This document shows, piece by piece, positions 25,461-38,735 of a stretch of 64,000 bases of DNA (the stretch's first letter is position 1; the number at the start of each line of letters is the position of its first letter). Position numbers and translations under genes: made by a program. This DNA comes from Apostichopus japonicus (Eukaryota > Echinodermata > Holothuroidea > Aspidochirotida > Stichopodidae), in assembly GCF_037975245.1 (NCBI RefSeq), contig NC_092568.1, positions 18,309,001-18,373,000 of the forward strand, written 5' to 3'. The notes under the pieces are model-generated. The model worked only from the letters and a program-made list of their open reading frames with translations, was not told where the DNA came from and did no database searches.

Positions 25461-26213
25461 TTATAGTCAGAATAAGTAGAATTATACAGAAGTGAAGTTT
25501 ATTTGACCTTCGACCCTCTTTGCATAGATATGCATTACTCAATTCTGCAAGACTTGCCATTTCTGCTCAGCATTTCAGATCGTTAGAAAATCTTCTACCT
25601 ATAGTTTATTATCATATGGGCAAGGAATCACTAAGTCTTTTGACTTTCTGGTCATACTTATAAAGTTGGAAATTTGGAGAGTGCCAGGCAGTGTAGAATC
25701 AATGTGTAGCTTACTGATGTTACATCAATAGTTTACGTACCTCATACTATTAGGCTACGAGAGCGACCCCCCCCCCCCCCCGAGTTATGGCAAAAACGTT
25801 AGGGAAAGGTAAGATAAATGTATTGATACGTGAGCCACGATACAAGTATTCTTTCGAACATGAGTGGACTTAAAGCAGATAAAAAAAAGTAAACTGGTAA
25901 CGCTCAAATTCGTAGCTGCAATTTCATGATTATATCAGATTGTTCGATCCGTCATACTAGTTACTGTTTACTACACTCGCTGTTCTTAAATCGGCTTATT
26001 CAAAGATTTAGGATAAATTATTCCAATTAAGACATGAGTTTTTTTATTGAGAAGAGTTTCGTGGCAGTGCTAAGTAATTTAATGCGACTTACTGATTTCT
26101 GCTGGGTTAGCAGAAGACCTGGAAAATCGGATCATTTTTAATCCATGTCGGATCATTTTAATCCGATTCCGTCGTAACTTCTAAGGAATAGTTTTGACTT
26201 ATGGCATGTCGTT
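25461..26213. other. Intergenic, nothing recognised
   Basis: AT-rich sequence with one long poly-C tract near 25769-25782. No gene or repeat family is recognised apart from the poly-C run. Confidence 0.4.
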
Positions 26214-27946
26214 TTTACAAGAAAATTTCTGGTTTTGATACCCCCCAGATCACCGGAAATGGCACTTCTCGGGCTTGAAAATGAGCAACCAGAAGTGTAC
26301 ACTTTTGCCTGAGAACCAAGTATTTCCCAAAAGTTTTTCCCATCCATAACCTTTTTGAAGATTGTCACCAGTCACACATCATGTTCGACCTCATTGCATG
26401 TCCTATGGATGATTGCTTTTGTAGGTTATTCTACGTCACGGCCCACAATATCCGAAAGCCCCACTTTTGAAGGTTTTAAGCCCATTACTTGTTGAGAATT
26501 TGAAAATTCACTTTTCTCGTGAATAAAATCACTTGAAAACAAACCCATAATGTTGCAGAAAATTCAATCTATAGACAACCAATATAGAAAAACCTCCTTG
26601 AACCCCTAACAGACAGGTCAAAATTGAACGAGTAGAGGAAAGTATGATGAAGAATGTTGGTGAGGAAATTTTAGAAAATTCCGACACAGTTAATTTATTG
26701 GTGTAGAAATATTGCAACCTCTTATAATGGCTATTGTAAAACTTGGTTGAAGGAACAGAAAAATAGCAGATATTTCCGATATCAGGTATATCGAAACCGA
26801 ACACTTCACTCATAGGCGTAGGTCCCGTAGGAGGCGGGGGCTGCAGCCCCCCCCCCAATTGTTTTCCCATTTTTTTCGGGCACCTACTGAAAGAAAAATA
26901 AATAGCAATGAATAGCTTAAAATGATCTCCTTGGTAATTGAAATAAAGTTGTAAGCTTGGCCGACATTACTACTGTAAAAGAGAGTTTTGACATAAATGG
27001 ATCTGTATGGTTTTTCTCCATCTACATAAGACATTTGGTTGTTTACATTAGCATCCGGCGGTAAACTGTGCAACTTTGACGGACCGTGCGGTAGACGATG
27101 CCATACAATGTAATGACCGATCTTGCCTATATGATATTGGCATCGACATGTTGAATGCGCGCTTGGCGCGCGAAAAATTTTGGCTTTTTTTTCGGGCAAG
27201 TCATTACAGCCCCCAAATCCAATCTGGCTCCTACGCCTTTGACTACACATTGACAGTTTTTGAGGCTGTACATCGTGGAACATGCATTTCAATGCTCATT
27301 GATATGATGTTGTATCTGCTCTTTGCTTTACAAATTCGAACAGGCGTGTAGCGAGTAATTGCCAAGGGAGGGCGAAGCCTGTAGGCAAACTATCTAAGCG
27401 AAGCGCCACCATGAGTTGGCGCGAAGCGTACAAGAAAAATTTTGGCCGAAATGCCTCCCAGATCGCTGGAAATGACACTTCCCAGGCCTTGTAAGTTGCA
27501 TCTAAGCATTGTCTATTTTGAAATTACTAGCGATGTCATAAAGAAAATTTGCTCGGGGGGGGGGCGGTCGCCCCCTTCCCGAAATGCGTTATGTTCCCCG
27601 ACGACTCGGTCGAGTTCAAGTACATTAGTGAGAGAGGAAAAACGGAAACGTCAAAAATGGAGTTGTCGGGGTAAGGGGTAGGGTGAGGCGCACACCCCCT
27701 CCGTAATCCTTGATCTGTCACTGGCTACCCTGTGTATATAATAGGGATCTTTCTCTTCCCGAGGTCTTGGCTATCTTCTACTCCCTCCTTTTCTCCTTTT
27801 CATCTCTTTTTTCTTTTTCTTTTCGCTTCCTTCCTCTCCTCCTTTTCTTTTTTCCCCTCCTTTTCCCTTTTTTCTTCTCTTTTTTTTCTCTCCTCTTTTC
27901 CTTACCCGGGGGGCGCGCGCCCCCAACGCCCCCCCTGGATACGCAC

Positions 27947-27949
<3 letters not shown>
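26214..27949 (-). mobile_element. hAT-like composite element, CAGG-end family, truncated copy 1
   Basis: Reverse-orientation relative of the elements at 39878-41293 and 51929-53442. It ends at 27949 with the terminal sequence CAGGTGCGTATCCAGG (minus strand), abutting a (TA)n tract. Shared blocks in order include the GGGGCGCGCGCC/purine tract, the GACCGAGTCGTCGGGG block, the GCGCCAACTCATGGTGGCGC block and a GAACATGATGTGTGACTGGT block. The left side stops inside the last shared block at about 26214 without the opposite terminus. Open frames inside it are not transposase-like. Confidence 0.75.
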
Positions 27950-27991
<42 letters not shown>

Positions 27992-28024
27992 TATATATAT
28001 ACATATATGGGCCTATATGTTTAT

Positions 28025-28055
<31 letters not shown>

Positions 28056-28095
28056 AATATATATATGTATATATATATATGTATGTATGTATATT
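27950..28095. repeat. (TA)n tract
   Basis: Nearly pure TA with a few interruptions, directly at the terminus of the preceding transposable element. Confidence 0.95.
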
Positions 28096-31000
28096 TGATT
28101 TATCATTAGGGTTGTCTGTAATAACATACTAACAGGAACATGATTTCGCAAGTAAGCAGCAATGATTCTCGGACGTAGAACAGACATCTAAAGTAAAGTT
28201 ATGTTATCTTCCTAAATAAGAATTCCCACAGCCTCTGGATTTGACTACTGTGGTAGCTATTAACCCATAAGTCACACATATTAGGCAATTTCTGTCAGCG
28301 AAGTTCTGCGCTTAAACCACGTATTTTCTTGGCTGAAAAAAAAATGGCTCATACTATAGTTGGTAGAAATTGCTCGTGAATCTGAATTCTTCCAAAAAGA
28401 CAAAAATAAAATGGCTTTCGTGTCAAGTGCAGTGTACTTGAAGTAATTATAAGGTTGAAGGGCCCAATCTCTCAGTCTTGAACTGCAGAGGCGGGCCCTG
28501 CAGTGAAACTCGGGATATGACAATGCTAAACTCATTGCGCACGCGCGTTCTGGTATTCACCATCATGCTATTCCTTTAGAGCGACTGTTATGACGCACGA
28601 GCATTTTTGTCAGCGTAAGTTGCGAGTGGTCATGGTAAGTTCAAGGAATTATTCCATCTCAATGAGAACGAAAATATGTCCATGGAATTCAAATTTCAAA
28701 TCTTCAGGTTCCAAATATAGAGTAGTAATTTTGTTTTTGGTAAACATTATTGAAATTGTAATTTACTGATGGAGATAGAGGTTGAGGCAAGTTGACAATT
28801 GCGGCGCGCCCACTCTTAGCAGCCTGAAAACAGTTGTTTTACATACTTTACATATTACCCCCCCCCCACCCCACCCTCCGCCGACCCCCGGAATTGATGC
28901 AGGACATTGATACCGAGAGTCGGGTCTGTTTCGTCGTGTTTCGTTTTCCTGTATACAATTAATTCTCCCTGTTTCATTTCCATTAGTTTAATTGTTCAAA
29001 TATCTGCAAATTCTGATTCAATTAAGTACTAATTGCTTTAACTTTTTTTTTTATTACGGAATAAGATAATGTAAATATAATTACCTGAAATAGCTATATT
29101 ACACAAGAGGCGTCCGAGGAGAATCCCAATTTGTATACTTGAAAATGAATAACTTAATCAGTGGTGAAATCAGTTATGATAATGGCAAGGTCGAATTTCA
29201 TTCACCGAAGAATGATTTTGTATTCTCTTACTTTCTGCTCTTGAAGAGAGTTGAAAATGGTTGTGACTCCCCCCCCCCTCCCCGAATAAAATAAGAGGGA
29301 CCAGCACCCCCACCCTAGTGGTAGACAAAATATTACAAAAAGTCCTAGTGCACGGTGCATAAATATTCAACCTGCATGTGCTGTCCAACCTTAACAAAAT
29401 AGAAAATTCCAACAATTGCAGAATAGAGCATAAATTTTGCATCCAAGCACTCCAAATTTTACCAAAGTTTCTCAAACGGGGCTGGTGAGCCCCTCACTTT
29501 AGATCTCTCTTCCAGACAACTAGTGACAGAATTAACCTATGTAGTATTAACCTTTATAAGCTACTGTACGGACCCCGCATTTCCGAGATTTGAATTTAAT
29601 AATTAGTTGCAACATCCCTCTATATATCGAGTAAATATTGAAAACCTGCAATTTTAGAATCAATTATTTTCAACGCGCTTATAGAAAAATTAGGAATAAG
29701 TCACAAATATCTGTGCAGAAATTTGTTTTAGCGAGAGACTTTACCGATATAACAAATACTAAACAAATTGAAGCTATTATGGGTTGTTTTAATAAACTAC
29801 AAAGGAAAGATTTTTTTTGTAAAAGGTCGGCCATATATTGTCTATGTCATGAACGCCGCTCACCATTGTTCTATCTGTTACATATATTACCGTTGTGTAA
29901 AAGCATATCTCAAATCAAAAACCATTCCTCCCTCGTGTCCCCTCTCCCCTCCGACAACTCATCAAATCATCCTTTTGACATCGCAAATTAGAAGATTACA
30001 ATATTATATGTTATATTATGGTCATTTTATATTCATGGTCATTCGAGAAATTTCACTTAAGGTCACTTCTTAATGAGAAGTACTGAGCACAGCTTCCGCC
30101 GTAGTTTATATTAACTGTTATATTGTGGTGAAACGCAGATCATTCAAGCCTCTCATCAGGGAGTTGTTATGGAAACTCCATACTCTCATATCACCGGAAA
30201 TTGGGACAATTTTGTATTCGTCAAAATCACTCCCTCATCTTTTTAGAAACAGATTTCTTACATTTTCTTTATACTTAATAGAAAATTTAACAACTCGCAA
30301 GTTAAGGTTGATGCATTTTTTTCTCTTTTTAATCTGACTTGAATTGTGGTTTTCAGGATGCTCTTATATCTTTAAACCATATTTTAATTTCTTGAAACGT
30401 TCCTTTTAACTCGAAGTGTATATGATTATAACGTCGCCACAGTCCAGTCTGTTCAATGGAAATCTCATTATTTTTCATCTACATCTTTCACAGTTCTATA
30501 ACAGTAATCTTTTTCGTTTAAGGTTCGTATATAAACCGATTATCAAACCATGGCGACGGAGCGAAGTATGGGGCATATACAGATAACATAGTGTAAAGTA
30601 CGTGTAATGACAGAGAGTAAGGAAAAACAAACAAAACAAATCAAATAGATTCCGTACTTCTCTGTATGTGGTGGCAACTTTATTGGGGGTTATGTTTAAG
30701 CATGGTAAGAGAGCGGTGGATAATATCTACTCCCGGAGAAGAGTAAACTACTCTAACATGTTGACTGATGAACTACATCTCTCAATAAATGACGGTAATG
30801 AGAACAAAATAGTAAGATACAATATGGCTACCGTTGAACGTAAAGCAAGGTGATTTCGTAATGAATAGAATAAAGAGAGAACGAACAGGGCTTACTTAGC
30901 GAAACCGCAAGCACTGAACAAGGAACGCCAAGTAGAACAAAAGTATGTTGGAGAGTACATGCACATTACGTAAATAATCGGTAGCTCACTGGGCACTATC

Positions 31001-32139
31001 TCACATACGGGTATCTAGTATTTGTTGACAAGTAAGACGTTCATGATATTCATATTTTATTACAGAAACTTATAAAGGTGCATGTGGATTAAAAACAAAT
31101 CCCGTTCGTTTATTTATATCTATATCGAATGTTGTCAAGGAGTAATATCACCTAGGAAACGTCGATAAAAACACTTCTTTCTTTTAAATGTCAGATATAC
31201 TCATGGAAATATTGCAGTGCCATAATGTGGTTACAGCAATTTGAGTTTACAGATCGAGTTACCGTGTTACAAAATTCGCAATTTTTCTGTGAATATTCAT
31301 CATTTCCCGTCAATATCAATTGGGGGTCGGGGGTATTCTATAAATGATAAACCGTTATATGATTCAGGAAACTAAGAACCCCTGCATGGATTGACAATAA
31401 ACTTAGTAATTTGACATTTGTCTGCAAGGTCTCACTTATGACTGCACTTTTAGCATCGACAAAGTATCTTTAATGGTCCATAAACTTGCATCGTGTATGG
31501 CTTATTATGATTAACCGTCAGACAATATGAACATAAATATGAGTATTAATAACATTACTTGACCGGGGGGGGGGGGGCTAAGAAGTCGGTCGCGTCGTCC
31601 ATGCATATAGGATGAATCTGAAAGGAGGAACGAAGCAGGCTGATCCAACGTCCACTGATATATTTTGTTCTGTTGTTGAGATATAAAGTATCCCAATTTA
31701 TATATACTTTATTGTATGAATGCATTGTCCAAGTATCTGTGATTGTCATTCATATGGACTCTACCAAAAAACAAAGAAAAAATTCCTTCTTCTCTTTCAT
31801 CTTCTTTTCTTCTTTCTTTCATATTGTAAAATTGAAATGATTTTATAACCTTGGATTTTAATTCACTTGTGTGAAACGATGTTATTTGGCGTTGGTTGGT
31901 ATGACTTCATTAATTTAAAATGTTGTCATAAATCTGTTCAAGACGGTTTGATGTGTTGCCCCCTGTTAATTTATGAATAAAATTGATCATCTAATGAGAA
32001 TATTTAGTTCGCTAAAACGCGTTTGTCTCCATGGTTACCAGTTAGAAATACGTGAATAGAGTATACAACGTATAATAATCACCTCATGAAAAATAATAGG
32101 CTATAATACAGTGAAGATCTGCAGAGGGTCTGTAATCTG

Positions 32140-32141
<2 letters not shown>
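28096..32141. other. Intergenic, nothing recognised
   Basis: About 4 kb of AT-rich sequence with no recognisable gene, RNA or repeat family. It has poly-C or poly-G runs near 28859, 29270 and 31564. Two overlapping open frames at 29638-30073 lack any domain, splice context or biased composition and are probably chance. Confidence 0.4.
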
Positions 32142-32189
<48 letters not shown>

Positions 32190-32190
32190 G

Positions 32191-32266
<76 letters not shown>
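32142..32266. repeat. (TA)n tract, left of hAT-like insertion
   Basis: Long TA dinucleotide run with a few TG steps. It continues on the far side of the element at 32267-33033, so it was probably one microsatellite split by insertion. Confidence 0.95.
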
Positions 32267-32268
<2 letters not shown>

Positions 32269-33033
32269 AGGGCGGCGGAAGCACATTTAATCTGGGGGGG
32301 CACCAACGTCGAAGGGCACTTTGCAGAAATTCGATTGGACTGATGCAGCCTGATATTTAGTACCCTTCATAACTCTTATTGTATTATCTTATTTGCGTAT
32401 ACACATCACTCCATCAACGCCACCCCCCCCCCCCCTCAAGGAAACAATGCATACTAGCACTGCAGTATCTAATGTGCAAATTGGGAAACAAGGAAAAAGA
32501 CAAAATGAGGTGAAATCATTATAAAGTCCAAGTCCCTGCACACGCGATCGATACATGCATGAAAGCAAATGAAATATGTGAAAATACTGAAAGAAAAGTA
32601 ATTTTCTATGTGTTTTTCAATGGTTAAACCGATATTATTATGATGATTATTATTGTAACGACTTTGCCAATAATTCTAACCAATTTGGAAGGGTTATAAC
32701 ACGGCAAATGATTGTATGTTATTGGCATGCGATGTAATAACCAACGCATGCCTATATGATATGCACATTAAGATGTTGAACGCGCGCGTAGCGCGCGAAA
32801 AATTTTGGTTATTATTTCGGGCAAGTCGTTACAGCACCCCCAAATCAAATTGGGCTCCTACGCCTGTGGTAGTAAACATTTAAAACTTCCCGAAATATTT
32901 GATTCGACGTGGGTTTCGCTTTGTAAACTCTTTTTTTATTTAGAAATTTTTATGTAGAAAAAGGGCACATTTTTAATCTGAGGAAAAGTGGGGGGCACGT
33001 GCCCCCTGTGCCCCCCCGGTTCAGCCGCCCTTG
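32267..33033. mobile_element. hAT-like element, CAAGGGCGGC-end family, copy 1
   Basis: About 767 bp with inverted ends CAAGGGCGGCGGAAGC and (reverse complement) CAAGGGCGGCTGAACC. It is flanked by 8 bp of TATATATA on each side, as expected for an 8-bp duplication made inside a TA repeat. Both ends are shared with the element at 43666-44318. A block with GCGCGCG, TAGCGCGCG and GGGCTCCTACGCC also occurs near 27160 and 40740. No transposase is seen. Confidence 0.82.
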
Positions 33034-33055
33034 TATATATAAATATATATATATG

Positions 33056-33089
<34 letters not shown>

Positions 33090-33125
33090 GATATATATAT
33101 ATATATATATTTATAAATATACATA
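33034..33125. repeat. (TA)n tract, right of hAT-like insertion
   Basis: Continuation of the TA microsatellite beyond the inserted element. Confidence 0.93.
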
Positions 33126-33720
33126 CATATGACATGTGGCGTTTTATTTATATAGTTATTTATTTATAATATTAATACAGAGAGAAATCACGCACAACGA
33201 GAGTGTGAATGTGTATTCCGCTGTTGTTCTCGATACGTTATATGGGTACATAGGAAGGTGGTAGATTGCATTTCATTTACCCCACTATTCTTTCCATTTA
33301 ATTCTTTTGAATATGAAGATAAATGTTACTTCGATAAAAGATCATATGTATACCTTATTGATGACCTTCACCCATTTAGACAGTGTCGTTAGCAACTTAA
33401 ATGATTTTCCAGAAGTAAATCTATATTGCACTTATGAAAGGATAACACATTTTGTACACAGTGGGAACAGTTGCATTAATTAATTGTGATAGTGATCTAT
33501 AGTGATAGTGATAGTGCAAGTTACACAGTTTGTTTCAAAGTGATCTTCAAGCAAACAATTGAGGTGATATCATACAGATGACACAAATTGTCACACAATG
33601 TGACCGAAATTTGTATATCACTCTTTTCTTTAATTTATATACTACAATTTTCTACTTTATAATTATAGTTCCATACATTATATAAAGTACAACAGAACGT
33701 TGTGCTGCAGTCGCCACATA

Positions 33721-33815
33721 CTTAGGCCTTGGTAGCGCAGGTATCGGAACCATGGGGTCATTGGTTCGGATCCCAATTTAGCCTAATTGTTGACCTTTTC
33801 AGGTATGCCATTTTC
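33721..33815 (+). mobile_element. tRNA-derived SINE fragment
   Basis: The plus strand holds a tRNA-like A box (CTTGGTAGCGCAGG) and B box (GGTTCGGATCC) about 30 bp apart. Cloverleaf pairing looks degenerate, so this reads as a SINE remnant and not a working tRNA gene. Confidence 0.5.
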
Positions 33816-34214
33816 CTAGTCACTTTTGAGTTGTTCACTTATATACTTATAGGCTAAAAGCAGATATCTTCTGGTAGCCTGCATGCAGAAACTCCGGCGC
33901 CTACCGTATACATATTTATATGCCAGAACAAAGCAAAACTGTAAGCAATGTCTAATTTTTTGGGTGGGACTAATGTAAACATGCGGGATGGGCATGAACA
34001 CAAAAGATGATTCATAGATGATCATTATATACGCCATATTGAAAAAAGCAACGACAAAAAACATTCAAAGATACCGTAATACTATCGTCAATGGACGCCA
34101 ATTAGGCAATACGATAGATAGTGTTTGTGCATTCCAGTTAATAGATATACTTTAGAACACAGATAAATGATGCATGTGGTAAACTTTATTGAGCTAACGG
34201 TAGTAATGTTTGCT

Positions 34215-36126
34215 TTAAGTCAGCGGAAAAATGAGATTAGGTTTCTTTCTTCCTTTCAATACTTTGATGTACGCGTTTCTGAAGTCAGGGCTACACCAGC
34301 CATAAATCAGAGGGTTTACTAACGAACTGACGAACAATATAAAGTCACACGCTGAAGATATCACGAACCTAGAAAAGGCGTCATAACTGCCCAATATAAA
34401 AACTACCGACTTGATTGAACTTGGCGCCCAACAAATCCCAGAAACAACAATAATCCTTGCCATAGTAACAGTGAAACGAAAGGATCTTGTAGGACTTTGC
34501 CGTTCCGGCATATGTTCCGTTGCTCTACTCCCTGTCTGTTCCGATGACGTAGTCGTCGCCGACATGGGATTACTAGGTTCATGCACCGGGCGTGAGTTGA
34601 TCCGTTTCAATGCGATCGAATATATGCGTGAATAGAATGCAACGATAGCGAGGAAGAATACCAGTACCGCGAATGCTGAATACAGCTGTGCGATACTGTG
34701 GGAGCCCCCGTCTTTGTAATAGGCTTCCCCACAAATATTAACGTCTGCTACATCCGGTCTATCTACGAGGCCACCGACAACTGGCCACATTCCGGTAATC
34801 AGACAAGCTAACCAAATGCATCCAATAAAGAACTTGACGCGAGCCAAATTCATGATCTTCTTGTACTTCAACGGCCTGGATACGGCGATGTACCTGTAAT
34901 GGGACGGAGAATGATGACGGAACAATGTTAAAATGAATAAGTTGAGTTAAGATACTAAGGAAGGAAGCAAACAATTTCCTTGTAAATCTTCGCACTAATT
35001 GTTCTGATATACTTGGGTGTAAGACACGAGTGGAACTCTAGTCCACATGTATCAGGTTTCCTTGTCTGCGAGATATCGCAACAGAAACGTACACTTATAT
35101 TTGCTGTGTCATGGCCCCCTGCACCCTTTCGTCAGTGTCAGTCGGGTATTTTTTTTTTATTACATTGACCCGGGAATGAATTAGACCAATGCTAATAGAG
35201 ATGTACATCGGCTTTGAGTACAATGTTTCAGTAAGCTGTCGTTTTTGACGAACTTATAACCGTAATAGTAAAGACTTTGCGATCTGCGGTCCCCATTACA
35301 ATTTGCAAGGTCGGTAAAAATGTATAGCACTGTCAATGAATAATGGGCCGGCATATACGCGAGTAATGCCCGTGACGGTTTTAAACCCAGTCCGATCCAG
35401 GGTATAGCTTCTGAAGAGCATTTGCCCAGATAACATCACATTGACCCTCTTACCATGCTTCAACTTCCTCCATGGAGTAGTTGAAGGTTTAACCTATGAT
35501 ATTGAGATGAGGTTTTCCAACTAGCAATGGTGTACTATTTTGTTTCCTTCGATATAATTTTCACATCGTTAGTCACCCGAAAGCGGTAATGTGTTTCTGT
35601 TTTAATCTAGATTTGAAAAAAAAAGTAATTCCATTTTACAAAGAGCTTGAATGTTATATTTCTAATAACGTAAGATGTCAGTTAAATATGTCTCTTCTTT
35701 GAGAAGAGAGCTGGACATTCAAAAAACATAACAAAACCTTCATCCCCTAATTTATTCTTAGTACCCACATGGCAAACTTATTTCATGGAAGGCAACCTTC
35801 TGATACCATCCCTGAACGCTATTTAATTTTTTTTTTAATTTAGTCATCTTGGGTTAAGTGTAACAAATTCGCAAATTGGTGAATTGAGCGAGGTACATTA
35901 GTTGCGAGAACATGTAATCTGCGAAGATTTGTTTTTCTTGATGCATTCTCAAAATTGACCGTTCGCCAATAATATTTTGACGAGGAGGTATTACCTCCTG
36001 CTGTGATCGAACTTCATGGAGAAGTCGAAGGAAACACTAATTGGAGTAAAGGGCCGGACAGAATAATAGCCTTGTTTACACACCAGATTACTTTTTATTA
36101 TACATTTTTCTCCAATACTACTACGG

Positions 36127-36169
<43 letters not shown>

Positions 36170-38735
36170 GGCGCGGATCCAGGGGGGTCCAGGGGGTCCG
36201 GACCCCCCTGTTCTTGGCCAAAAAGAAAAAAAAAGAGAAAAAAAAGAGAAAAAAAAAGAGAGAGAAAAAAAGAGAGAGGGAAAAAAATATTTAAATTAAA
36301 CGCCAATTTTAAACATGTAGGACGTCAGAAGGGCGGTTATCCTTACAAGTCAGCCAGGTGTCTCTTTTCCGTCAAATGAACTGTAGTGTGCACGCGTGCT
36401 AACGTGCAAAAAATGCCTAAAAATCTCAATTTTCAGACCGAAAAGTTTCAAAATTGAGGTGGTGTTCGAATTGTTTTGGGCGGTGAGGTGGCAGAGCGGT
36501 AGGCTGCATAGGATGCGCCGACGAATTCTTCATGAGAGATCGTTTTCTGCGGTGAGAAGGCATAAAATTGTTCTCCGATCAACAATGGGCAAGGAACGTC
36601 TTACAGCTCTTGTTCTCATGAACACGTATTATAACACTCCTATCGACACTGACGAAGTGGTCCGAAAGTTCATTGAGAAACATCCACGGCGTTTGTTCTC
36701 TCCATACTACCATGAATAGATCATCAATAAAACTAGCTAACTCGTACTGATGCAGATACATTTCGAGTGAGTTTTTGTAGGTGCTTTGAATGGCTAAATT
36801 GAAGGGGGTTCCCTGTTGTACTTAAATATCCAAGAATTTCACAACGGATAGAGGGAAACCCACTCCCCTTAGACCCTAGGATCACTGGAGGCCAAACCCC
36901 TCACCCTTCCAGAATCCTGGATCCGGCCCTGCATCAAACAGTGGTGACGGAACGGGAGGGGAATTGGTGGCTAAAGGCATTATGATTTTTGTATCATCTC
37001 AATTCATCTGATATGTATTACCATATTTCATAGATTGTTTTTTTCTCATCAATTGAGAAATTGCAGACATAAGATCCATATTTTCAGGCTAGGTACATGC
37101 AGCTTAGAATACTCGGGAAGTGCCGTTTCCGGCCATCTGGGGGGGTTTGTAAAGCCAAAACTTTTCTGGTACGCTCCGCGCCAACCGATGGTGGCGCTCC
37201 GCTTAGATAGTCTTTCGATCAGGCGCGGCTGGACCAGTCAGACCCCCCCTGTCTAAAATCCTGCATCCGCCCCTGCTACTACTACTACTACTACAACTAC
37301 TACTACTACTGCCACTGCCACTGCCGCTGCCACTACCACTACCACTACTAACGATACCACTACCACTACTACTACTGCTACTACTGCTACTACTACTACT
37401 ACTACTACTGCTACTGCCACTACCACTACTACTGATACCACTACCAATACTACTACTACTAGTACTGCTACTACTGCTACTACTTCTACCACCACTATCA
37501 CTACTATTACTACTACTACTACTACTACTGCTACTGCCACTGCCACTGCCACTACCACTACCACTACTACTGATACCACTACTACTGATACCACTACTAC
37601 CACTACCACTACCACTACCACTACTACTACTGCTACTACTACTACTACTACGACTATACTAAGACTACAACTACGGGTCCGCATAGTTATAAATGGTAGA
37701 GGTAATATCGAACTTCTGTCTGTAATTACATAGCATACTATGGATCGATAATTATTCTTTAAATTGCCTGGATGGACAGATCCGACTTTTAAAGAATGTT
37801 GGGTAAATATTTTATCCAGCATAAATATTAGTATTTTACCAAATGTGGGTAAAGTTTTGCCTCCAAACAAGTATAAATTACGATGGTCCAAGCAATTTAA
37901 TTGCCAAACAATATAATAATAAACTGGTCAAAAGTGGCTACATTTCACTTCATTGGAGGCAAAACATTAACCCAAAACATTGATACATACATACATTACC
38001 CAAGGTGGGTAAAATATTAACCCTGGTAACATATTTAGAGTGACCTGTAATTAACTCTTTTCGATCGAATATTTAGTCTGTTGCTCAATTAGGATAGCGA
38101 TAACATATATCTACGGTGGGGTTTTAAAGTGATTCCTTATTTTCCCAGCCCTGACGAGAGGGGATGGGGTCAAGGGGGTACAGCCTTGAGCCCGGAGTCA
38201 ATAAGGGTTCCCGGGAAAAGATGTGTTAAAGAAAAAATCTCATTAACGAAAAAACCTTGAATACAAAAAGAAGACTTCCAGAGGGGGGCCCGGTGACATC
38301 AATCCCTACTATATGCCCATGTCCTTACCTATCTATTGCGATAAATACCAGATGCAGCATCGAGACTCCACAAAAGAGTAGAAGTGGTAGGAAGAAGATG
38401 TACCTAGTGGAGGAGTAGCAGGTAAATGGACTGACGATGAGGCGATTGGCGACATTCAATGGGATCGCGACCATCCCCGTCAAAAGATCTGCGAAAGCCA
38501 GGCTGACCAGAAAGTGATTGGCAGGTTTCCGGTGGATTCGGTGATCCCCAAAGAAGGCAAGGACGACCAATAAATTACTTAAAACGATACCAAGGCACAG
38601 TGGGAAGAAGGCAGCCAGGTAACAGAATAAACCAAACGTTGTCACTTTCAGAGACAGGATACTCGTTTCTCCATCTTCCGTGACGGGTTGGGTCAAAGGG
38701 ATCCCAGTTATTAACACATTTGCGTTTTCTTGCAT
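34215..38735 (-). CDS. Rhodopsin-class (class A) G-protein-coupled receptor, orphan
   Basis: Seven-helix plasma-membrane receptor of 361 residues from two exons: 38735-38329 and 34893-34215. The 3.4-kb intron splits the DRY motif after AG of its arginine codon (phase 2), a recurrent GPCR intron site. TM1 holds SNLLVV, TM2 LAFAD, TM3 ends IAIDRY, ECL2 has a cysteine (NICGEAYY) to pair with the TM3 cysteine (FTCYSS), TM6 has CWAP and TM7 has NPLIY. ICL3 is serine/threonine-rich (about residues 225-260). Position 3.32 counts as leucine, not aspartate, so it is not a classical amine receptor. The IAIDRYIAVSRPLKY and NPLIYGWCSPDFR segments recall adenosine/melanocortin-group receptors. The ligand is unknown. 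An AATAAA at 34185-34190 (minus strand) lies just past the stop. Confidence 0.92.
36120..36167. repeat. (TAC)n microsatellite, left part
   Basis: Pure TAC repeats that resume at 37276 beyond an inserted hAT element, within the GPCR intron. Confidence 0.93.
36168..37275 (+). mobile_element. hAT element remnant inserted in a (TAC)n microsatellite
   Basis: About 1.1 kb with inverted ends CAGGCGCGGATCCAGG (left) and CAGGGGCGGATGCAGG (reverse complement of right), and CTACTACT on both sides as an 8-bp duplication within the TAC repeat. It carries a hAT transposase C-terminal fragment (36534-36719) and the dispersed block GCGCCAACCGATGGTGGCGC. It sits in the GPCR intron. Confidence 0.88.
36534..36719 (+). 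pseudogene. hAT-family transposase fragment (C-terminal dimerisation region)
   Basis: About 61 codons ending in a stop. The peptide contains ERSFSAVRR, LRSTMGKERL and a TDEVVRKFIEKHPRR tail, the typical pattern of the hAT C-terminal dimerisation domain. The open frame begins at 36396, but the first ~45 codons do not resemble a transposase, and the catalytic DDE part is absent. It is a broken copy within the element at 36168-37275. Confidence 0.85.
37276..37665. repeat. (TAC/CAC/TGC)n trinucleotide microsatellite, right part
   Basis: About 390 bp of trinucleotide repeats (CTA/CCA/CTG variants) in the GPCR intron. The valine-rich open frame through it on the minus strand is an artefact of the repeat. 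Confidence 0.95.

Noticed and set aside
26810-27292. 160-codon minus-strand open frame
   Set aside because: It runs through the non-coding composite transposon; the colinear copies elsewhere do not keep this frame and no transposase motif is seen.
29638-30073. Two overlapping open frames as a possible gene
   Set aside because: No domain, no splice partners, and overlap in two frames on the same strand suggests chance.
32079-33135. Several open frames with YIYIYI repeats
   Set aside because: They are translations of (TA)n microsatellites.
37253-37891. 212-codon minus-strand open frame rich in valine
   Set aside because: It is the translation of a (TAC/CAC)n microsatellite in the GPCR intron.
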